A stretch of 64,000 nt of DNA from Corinectria fuckeliana (Eukaryota > Ascomycota > Sordariomycetes > Hypocreales > Nectriaceae). The DNA is taken from contig WPDH01000074.1 of NCBI GenBank assembly GCA_019137255.1, positions 558,001 through 622,000 of the forward strand, in the 5' to 3' direction. Of the stretch, positions 56,175 to 64,000 are shown in pieces (the stretch's first letter is position 1; every line of letters begins with the position of its first letter). The notes beneath the pieces are model-generated. The model was not told where the DNA came from and made no database searches. It saw only the letters and a list, made by a program, of their open reading frames with translations. The translations under genes were made by a program, and so were the position numbers.

Positions 56175-59100
56175 TCACCACCGTTGTACCCCCTTCCCCT
56201 TGCCGATGCCCTCCGTCTGCAAGGGCGGGAATTCATCCTGCTCGTCGCCAAGGCCAATATCCGACACCGAGGGGTCCTGGTCCTCCATGCTGAGCTTCAG
56301 GGCGAGCTCGAGGTCATCATCACGGAGTTTTGTGGGATTCGACGACGCGGAAATGGAAGCTTGATTGCCGCTCAGCTTCAGAGCGAGCTCGAGGTCGTCG
56401 TCACGTATCTTGATGGGATTCGACGATCCAGCGATGGTGGCTCTGTTGTCGCGGGGTGAGCTTGGCCCAGAATGCTTTTTCTTCTTGCTCGGCTTGGCCT
56501 TGAACAGGACGGGGAACTCATATTCGCCGGAGCTTTGGCCTCGAGGGGACTGGACATTGTCCGTCTCAATAACCCCCTCGAGCAAAGACAGGCGGATGGC
56601 CTGCTGTATCTGTTGCTCGTAATCATCGTCACCTTCCACGGGGCCGGTAACATCCGCAGTACCGCTTGTAGGGGGCGTCACATCTGTGACGCTTGGTTCG
56701 GGCGTGACGGTATCGACCGTGGTTTCGCTGAAGGTGGACGCAGTGTCGAGACTGGCATCAGCAGCCGAGTCACTCGTTCGGCGCTGCTCGTCAAGAAAAG
56801 CCTCTTCGGAAACCATCTGCGCGTAACGCAGGGCCTCTTCTTCCGTCAAATCGCCGAGAGCTCCCACTCCAAAGCGACGACGGAGCCGAGCTTGCTCACG
56901 AGCCATGCGTTCCTCCTCGTGGCGGAGCTCGGCTTCCTCGGCGGCAATATAGCCCGAGACATCACCATCTTGGCGGCGGCGGGCTAGTTGACCGTGGATA
57001 TCGGCATGCTTCAAGCGGCGCCTGCGTCCCGTTGAGTGGCTCGTAGAGCTGTACGACCAATACCGCAAGAGCGCGCCAAAGGAAACAACACCACGCAAGA
57101 CGGTCGAGTCAGGGTCAAGATATATTGCACCGACCGCTGAATAGTTGTCTTCGTCAAGAGTAGGGTTCATCGTCGTCATATGCCGGGGTACTCGACCGTT
57201 GGACCTAGCATTGACTGTTCTGATGGGGTCCAGTGTTGAGGCAAGAGGGTCCCAGGCCTGAACAAGACCATCGCTTCCGCCATGGACAAGGTACAAGCCA
57301 GAGAGTGCCAGACAGGATACTTCAGGCGATTCCGTCTGTATGAACCGAAGTGGGTTGATGCCTGTATCCTTGGATTCCGCGCGAGCGTTCCAGACTAAAA
57401 CAGCTCCATTATCAGTTCCAACAGCGAGGAGTCGAGATCTACGACCGGGGATTTCTTCCTCGACCGCAAGGAGCGGGTCTTCAGTCAATGTCAAAAGAGC
57501 GTTGGAAGAAGAGTCCAAAGCGGTGCTTGATATGGCAGCAAGATCGTGGCCCTTGAGTTCCATTGTGCAGGTATGCCACTCATGGAGAGGAGCCACTGAA
57601 TCCGAGAGTGGTGCCGGCGTGAGGGGCGATGGCCCAGACGGCGGATGCTCGGGAGCCTCAGCATCTTCATTCAAGGCAGTGTCGACAGATCCAAAAAGCG
57701 ACGGGGCAGGTTGAGGCGGCGAGGGTATATCGACTGCGCCCTCTTGGAGCTCATGGAGTACAAGGGATCGGGAATATCGCTGAACACGGGCAGGACGGTC
57801 TTCGGCAAGACCACAATCGATGACGAAGATGCTCTCCCCAGCACCATTGCCGTCGTCGCTAGCAAAGTCGACCTCCAACCTTCGTAGCATGTCCCACCCT
57901 TCGCAGACTCGTCTAAAATGAGCCGGCTTGTGGCGCAAGAACTTCTCAATCTCTCGTGCCTCAGCAATCATCTGACCCTTGCTCAAGTTCATGGAGTTCG
58001 AAGGAGACCGAGGCGAGTAGGCGCCCTTGGTTGCGTTCTTGTCTAGGTCATCGGGACGAGCAACGCGTCGGGTCGATTCCAAGAGGCGCCAGTATACTGA
58101 GCGGCCAGCATACCAAGCATTCTTCGTAACGTCCTCGCCCCTTGTCTGAGAGTACAAACCGACAGGAACCTCCGTCAAATAGTAAACCTCGCCCAAAGCA
58201 TTCAAAGCCACTGCCCAAACTCTAGCTGAAGCCTTTCGCTTCTGGCTGTAGTTGTCATCAACATTGAGAGCAATGATAGGCACGCCAGGACTGAGGATCC
58301 ATCGAGCGGTGATTTCTCCACTTGGGCGTCGCGGGCCACTCGAATCACACATGATGGCGTACGACGTGACGACGCCAAGAGTAGAGCCGGTGAGCATGCC
58401 TGCCATGGACTGGGTATTCAGAGGCACGGCGGGAGACTTTGCAATCCAAGCGCTGCAAATTGCCTCTGACGTCTCGGGAACCTTGGGTATGTCAGGATAC
58501 GTATCCACGACGCCAGAGTCCGGCCCAAGGTAGCGTCCAACGCTCTCTTGAGCAGATCGAAAGTAGGCTTGGCCGCCTGGAAATCCTTCGCCTGCAAGAA
58601 TGCCGTATGGTTGGCTTACATCCATGACATTGGGTGTGGCAGCAGGGCCATCGTCAAGCCCGTATGGGACAAGGCCAGGGAACATCTCGTCCAGCTGCAT
58701 AGTGCGAAAGATATCCGGGAAGCCCCATTTTTCAACCTTGCCGCTCGTTGGGTCGCTCATGGTTCCGACGCCGAGGTCAGCTGCGCCGTGAATGGCTCTA
58801 GGCGGCTTGTTTCCATTCGAGAAGACCGCATGAATGTTCGTCGCGGCCCAAGGCAGCTTGGAATTGTAGGTCAAAACTGCGCTGTGCTTCTTCCCGCCTC
58901 TGACCGAGGACCCCACAACCCCAGACGCCCCTGGCTTTCCACGGGCCAGACTTCTGAGTAGGCGAGTTCTCAGAAGGTATTCCTTTCTCCAGGACGCCAG
59001 GGGCGTCAGGCGAGTAAAGTAGCGAGCTTCAGACCGAACAAAGTCGGGTGAGATGTCCTTCCAGAGGTCAACTTCGACCTTGGGCTCCAGGGCCTCATGT

Positions 59101-59666
59101 CCTGGGAAGTATCGTAGGAAGGCCATTCTCCACGCATGGGAGCTGGTTATAAGCGCATAGAAGCGCTTCGATACCAGGGCGATCGCATCGTGGGAGTCGG
59201 AGTGTAGGTGCGATAAGATTTGCGTCAGAATCTCTGCAGCACTCGATCAGTATCTCGCGGAGAAGTATATGGACAGTTTCGACGCACCATTGGGGAAGTC
59301 CGCAAGTTGCACACCATCGGACAACGCTTCGGACCGCCTGATCACCTTGAAGCCTAAAGCCCGTTTCGGGGTCGGCGGAGCCATGGCATTCTCATACTCG
59401 GAGATTCTATATCCAGGAGCAGGAGCGCTTACTCCCACACTGAATCTGCGTAGCTCCTCGTCAAGCAGATCGACATCAACGTCATCGCGGGAGTCACATC
59501 GCGACTCGGAGCCGGAACGCGGGGAACCACCACTCGAGCCGCCAGAAGGGACTCGACAGAGGTCGTTGGAGTCGGGATGAAGGGGGCCATACTGAGAGGA
59601 TGTGATGGTGGAGGGAACGCCGGGGTGAGTCACAGGGTCTGAAATCGCAGGAGGCTCTTGTTGCAT
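56175..59666 (-). CDS. UFO1: F-box/WD40-like protein with C-terminal UIMs (Ufo1-like)
   Basis: Two exons: 59288-59666 and 56175-59233, with a 54-bp intron, giving 1145 residues. The F-box sits at about residues 120-165 (LADFPNEILTQILSHL, then ALVSKRFYALITSSHAWRMAF) and is rebuilt only when the intron is removed. A WD-repeat-like beta-propeller region follows, clearest at LLAVGTDNGAVLVWNA and LYLVHGGSDGLVQAWDPL. A charged helix precedes three ubiquitin-interacting motifs (about 995-1013, 1071-1083 and 1098-1110), the last two nearly identical (DDDLELALKLS). Yeast Ufo1 has the same order of F-box, WD40 and three UIMs and is an SCF ubiquitin-ligase receptor whose UIMs limit its own turnover. The start at 59666 is the first in-frame ATG, although the frame stays open 60 codons further upstream. 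Confidence 0.88.
56283..56402 (-). repeat. Tandem 81-bp duplication encoding the last two UIMs
   Basis: Two units spaced 27 codons apart encode SSNPIKIRDDDLELALKLS and SSNPTKLRDDDLELALKLS. The match extends into the flanking linker, so the second UIM arose by local duplication within the gene. Confidence 0.85.
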
Positions 59667-62600
59667 ATAGCTGAAGGCGAGGAACTCGGGGAAAGGAGGA
59701 ATCGACTGTGCGCGGGATCTTGGCACAGTCTTGAGGCGAAAGGAACTATGGAAATCGTGTTCCTTCGTGTGTGTTCGGTTTCGAGCTGGTGAGGCCTTGT
59801 CGCTTCGCAGAGCTGTAGGGGGCGATGATGATGTGGTGGTGGACGATCAAGGTTCCCTTTTTTCGCCGCGCGCCGCGTTTGAGCGAGATGAGCTTCTGGG
59901 TGCTAAGTGACGCTATCTCGCTTTGCCGATAATGAGCCGGCGCGACTAGTGATGAGCCAGCAACAACGAATGGGCGGTCTCTAGATAGCATCGTGCTTCC
60001 TAATTAACCATCAACATATCCCAATGGTTCAAGTCGCTTCATCAAGGAAAACAAGAAGCAAGATTGGGCAGTTGTTTAGCCCCTTTGCGGGTTTTGCGCA
60101 TGTTTGATGCTAGCGAGGTCATGCTCACGACCATGTGGCAAACACTCGAGTTGGAATCGAGCTCTAAGTTGGTCTCGATGCACCCAGTGGCACTCGCCCC
60201 AGCAAGCCATCAGTTCCCTTTCTAAACTGCTCTTCAAATATCCCCGGTACGTCGAACGCGGGATTTGTCTGTATCTGATGCCGAAACCAAATCGCATCGA
60301 ATCGACCCTACTCTTAGTGTGATGACGGATTGAGAGTGTGCTGTGTCATGGACTCGGAACATTTGGTATCTCAAATGACAATTACATGCACTACACAGCC
60401 AATTGCAGGACGAAGTTATTCCTCGGAGTTTTGTAATGGACATTGGTCGTGCGATCAAGTCCGTCTTTTTCAACGCCTTACCGATGCGCTATCATCAGCT
60501 TAGAGAAAACACTGATCGATTAGTGTGACCCTAGAAGAATCAATCAAAGGCAGCGCAAAGCAGGTTCCGTCGAACGTAGTCTTTTCGATTGACCAAGAGC
60601 CAGGGCTCCTTTGATTGGAGCCAGGACGCATGGCATCCTAGGTATTCCAAAACCGGAAGTGTCAGATACATCTGACAAACTCTGGTCGTTTCGTCTTGCC
60701 TTCGCGAAACCTGACATTGGAATGTCCATGTTTCAGAACGATAGTGTGTCGGGGTTGGCTGTGCGATGCTTCATGGCTCAAACTGCTCGAATTGTGATTT
60801 GTTCAATGAGGGCTTGTTTGGCGGACAAGGGTCATTTGGATGTTGTTTTTAGTCACAGATTGCATGCCGTCCTCACAGATGTATCCTGATTAAGCCTCCG
60901 TTCCTACATGCCTGAACCCCATCCCGTAATTCCTAAACAACTGGATGTGGCTGGCCCCTTTTGTGACGCCAGCGGCAAACTATTCTCTGATTCTCTGATG
61001 AGACAAGAAACCTCGCGATCTCCGAGTCTCAAGGCTTCAGTGTTCGCGAAAAGAGGACGGATGCATATTTCCTACAAGTGCTCTGTGCCAGCAAAAGCCC
61101 GGTTCTTATATCAAACTCACAAGGAGCAAACCTAGCGTGTCGGCTTCTGACATTCAAATCTCGACCGAGGCAACGAGGGTCTAGACTAGAGCTGTTGGAC
61201 CACGCGGCCTACGCCTTCGATCAGATGTCCTCTACTGGGAGGGCGTGGTGAAATAGAGGCATGGCCCGAAGACTTAAAATTTCGGTTGCTTCCTCTCGTA
61301 TACCACAAACGTAATTCCCGACGTCGACCCGCTTGGGTGCGCTGTTCTCCCGGCCGGTCGGACTCCAGGCTTCCAAGCCAGAGTCTACGTGCTGAGAACT
61401 CGACCGCGGGCCCCTCTTCTTCTTCTGCACACTGATGAAACCGACAGTCCTCCTCGTATCTGCCGTTTTATGGAGAGATACACGCAATGGTGCATGCTAT
61501 GTAGGTAGCTGTGCGTCGCCGACCTCGTGATGCGACTCTCCAAGACCGTTGCAGTCCAGGATATAGAACCACAAGGGAGGAGGCACACCTCGTCGTACTG
61601 CAGCGAGATTGCCAGTGTGCTCGGGCGTGACTTGGAAAAGACCTCACACTAATAGTGCATGCAGGAGCACGCTCTTTGCTGGATCGGTCCAATTCTTGTA
61701 TCGATATTTGGGTAGTCGAGGCAATAGTCGCCGGTGGAGAAGACAGACCCGCAGAACGCTCTTTGTGTGAGGCCTCTCCCGCTGCCCAACTTATCTTTAA
61801 TCCACAGGGCTCGATCTCGGGAAGCCATCCTGATTCCTAGAATACACAAGTATGGACAAAACAAGTCCGAGCGTTTGCTGGGCCGTCCTGGTCCGTCCTG
61901 GTCCGTCCAGCCAACTCGTCGACCTTCAACTCAACTTGGCACCCCGGGCCGGCGGGGAATGAGATGGCAGCCGGAGTTGGTGGCACGAGCGGATCCGCGG
62001 GTCTTCCCGTCCCGCCCGCCGCGCCACTTCATGTGGGAAGAGAAAGCCCACCATCGGTCCATCACTGTCCCATCAAAATAATCCGTCCGGTTTTGCCAAA
62101 TTGCTGCACTGCTTGGCAGTTGGACGATGGAAGCTACCCCGCCCAGTCGTGGTTGACTATTTCTTCTTACATGACGAATACTCGGTGCCGTGCCATCGAC
62201 CTAGAAGCAACCCGTCCGGCACTAGGGCCCGGGGAAGCACGAGGTTGCAGATGCGTGACAAGTCACACTGCACGCTGGGCCCGGGACCTATGTCTGCAGC
62301 AAAGCTGAGCTAAACGTCTCACTAAGAACGCAAGTAGGGACGCTCTTGGTAATGGCGCTCTTGGCCTACTTACCTACATGTACGGAGTACTGTGCGACAA
62401 ATGGGGAGCCGTGGTTATTGGTCGGTCCAGTTGTATCTCTTTGGCCTCCGGCCATTAATTCGGGTGCCACGGAAGGTGTTTGCGAGGACAGAAACAGGTG
62501 AGACTTGGGCATCGAGATCGAGAGATCCTGTCCAATAATTCAGTTGACAATATTTGCAATAGTTCTTGCCTGATTAGGCTCGGCTCCGAAGAGTTCTAGG

Positions 62601-64000
62601 TCCCTTGTCGGACAGTTCGTGATGGCGCTGCTAGGGCCGAAAGGAACGGGGGGGCCCAGGTGCCAGGGACACTGTTGGATTCTGATCATTCTGGCTTGTC
62701 CGTGCGAGACGTCATTGAATACACATTCGGCTGAAGGATATCTTCGATCCTGCCAAGGTAGGCAATGATGGTCTCTTCTAGATCGAAAAGGGTTCACGCT
62801 TGCCTGTGACTTCCGAAATCTCTTCACCGGCCGAGGCACGCAATCCCGATTCAAGCATGCCCTAGCCAATCAAGAGGGACGGAGTGCCAAGTTAGCAGAC
62901 GGAGTGTTTGGCCCGAGTGACGGGCCTGGACTGGACGCCGCTGCTGCATAGGCCTACCTACTTAGTAGACACCACAAATGCCAGGAAGCCCCCTAGGCAC
63001 CAACCCCTAACAACGCCGCGCAGCCTGATTCAAGGATGAGTCGAGACGCACAACGCACTTGAAAAGCGGTGAGATGTCGCCCGCGGCCTCTTGTTGGACA
63101 GGACTTGCGTGCACCAGTCCCTTGGAACCAGCACACCGGGTTTCGGTCTCACTTCCTGCCTGCCCTGCAGAACCGCCTCTGTCTGCATTCGCCAAGTCGA
63201 CTAGTCAACTGATGAATGCTGGAACGCTGGAATGCTGCGGCGTTCGGGCGGGGGAGGTTTTGCAGTTTGCGGCGGTGACGGTGGGACACTCGATATGACG
63301 ACGCGGTCCGACAGCGGTCGAGCTGTCCGTACCGAGCATGTTATTCCCGACAATGCTACGCAATTGCGACGGGACGAAACCCATCATGTTTGTCTATTGC
63401 TGGAAGATGGCCAGGATGTCGAATTCCAGCAACTCGGACGGGGTCGGTTTTGCGGGTGATCGCCTCGACGCCTAGTTAAACTTACTGGCCACCCCGCGTC
63501 TGCCCTTGGCTGTCAGTCTCCATGCCATGACACAACTCGTACCGCTGGAACGGTTCGCTGTGCGTCGCTTGAGTAGCTAGCTCGGAGGGCTTCTGTGCGT
63601 CGAAAAAGGTCTCCTAGCTTCTCAGCGAATGCAATTAAGTGGGATATTGGGGGTCCCGTGGCCCTTCCGCGCCGATCCTCCAGTGCTAATATTACATACC
63701 CATCGGGGGGGTCCAACTCACTCCAATGGGCGGAACGAATACCCAGCCGGGGGACGATCCACCAGGCCGGCTCGACTCGCTGGCGGCGGCGACAGCGGGT
63801 ATCTGCACGACGATGAGACTCAAAATCAGCTCATGGCGCTGCGATGGAGTGGAGGCGTATGTAACGCAAGTCATGCCATGCAGGACAATGGCCCGCCAAT
63901 CTCCCCAACGACGTGGCTTTGTGGCCGTGGAGTTGTGTGGAGATGTGGCCAAAGGGAAAGCCGAAAAGAGGCGCTGGGCAAAGAGGACAACCCGGAGGCT
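59667..64000. other. Gene-poor right end of the window
   Basis: About 4.3 kb. The left part is the leader and promoter of the F-box gene and includes an 81-codon upstream frame (59746-59991, minus). The rest contains only short overlapping frames without motifs. A short direct repeat of 'cctggtccgt' lies near 61887-61907. A gene starting outside the window could extend into the right edge. Confidence 0.5.

Noticed and set aside
63205..63952. Several short frames at the right edge considered as exons of one gene
   Set aside because: No motif, no consistent splice joining, and frames overlap on both strands.

Overview
The window is nuclear DNA from a filamentous ascomycete, most likely a Sordariomycete. 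Genes carry short spliceosomal introns (mostly 50-250 bp) with GTRAGT-type donors. A hamartin (TSC1) gene is present, the arginine carbamoyl-phosphate synthase gene carries an arginine attenuator peptide uORF of the Neurospora type, and one retrotransposon is saturated with C:G to T:A transitions of the RIP kind. I cannot assign a genus from sequence alone.

Layout, left to right: 5' part of an aromatic-L-amino-acid decarboxylase (1-440, -, cut by the window edge); arrestin-like protein (2089-3594, -); a 5.5 kb stretch with no recognisable gene; ZIP7/Yke4-type zinc transporter (9094-10583, -); GPI-anchored GH17 glucanase of the EglC type (11616-13058, -); intron-containing tRNA-Ile(AAU) (15414-15510, -); hamartin/TSC1 (15809-19054, -); DJ-1/PfpI-family protein (20364-21434, +); SAP-domain, RGG-rich protein (22784-24769, +); CPA1/arg-2 (25384-26890, -) with its leader uORF (26972-27388, -); ETF beta subunit (29182-30147, -); ArfGAP of the Gcs1 type (30731-32025, -); two-RRM protein (33064-34701, -).

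A complete but dead Ty1/copia element follows (38108-44533, - orientation). It has 164-bp LTRs and a 5-bp target duplication, and lies 202 bp upstream of the start codon of TAH18 (44741-46782, +). After TAH18 come a membrane-anchored aspartic-protease-like protein that lacks the first catalytic Asp (47175-49997, -), a secreted Ser/Thr-rich adhesin-like protein (53231-55493, +), an F-box/WD40/UIM protein resembling yeast Ufo1 (56175-59666, -), and about 4.3 kb without a recognisable gene.

The genes are mostly unrelated housekeeping and surface functions, and I see no biosynthetic or defence cluster. The richest local system is the CPA1 leader. Its 24-codon attenuator peptide is spread over three exons, the middle one only 13 nt, so splicing could in principle alter the regulatory peptide as well as arginine-dependent ribosome stalling. 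Other points worth attention are the pseudo-protease membrane protein, the tandem UIMs of the F-box protein, and the placement and mutation pattern of the RIP-inactivated copia element. Exon boundaries below were deduced by hand from splice signals and reading frame.
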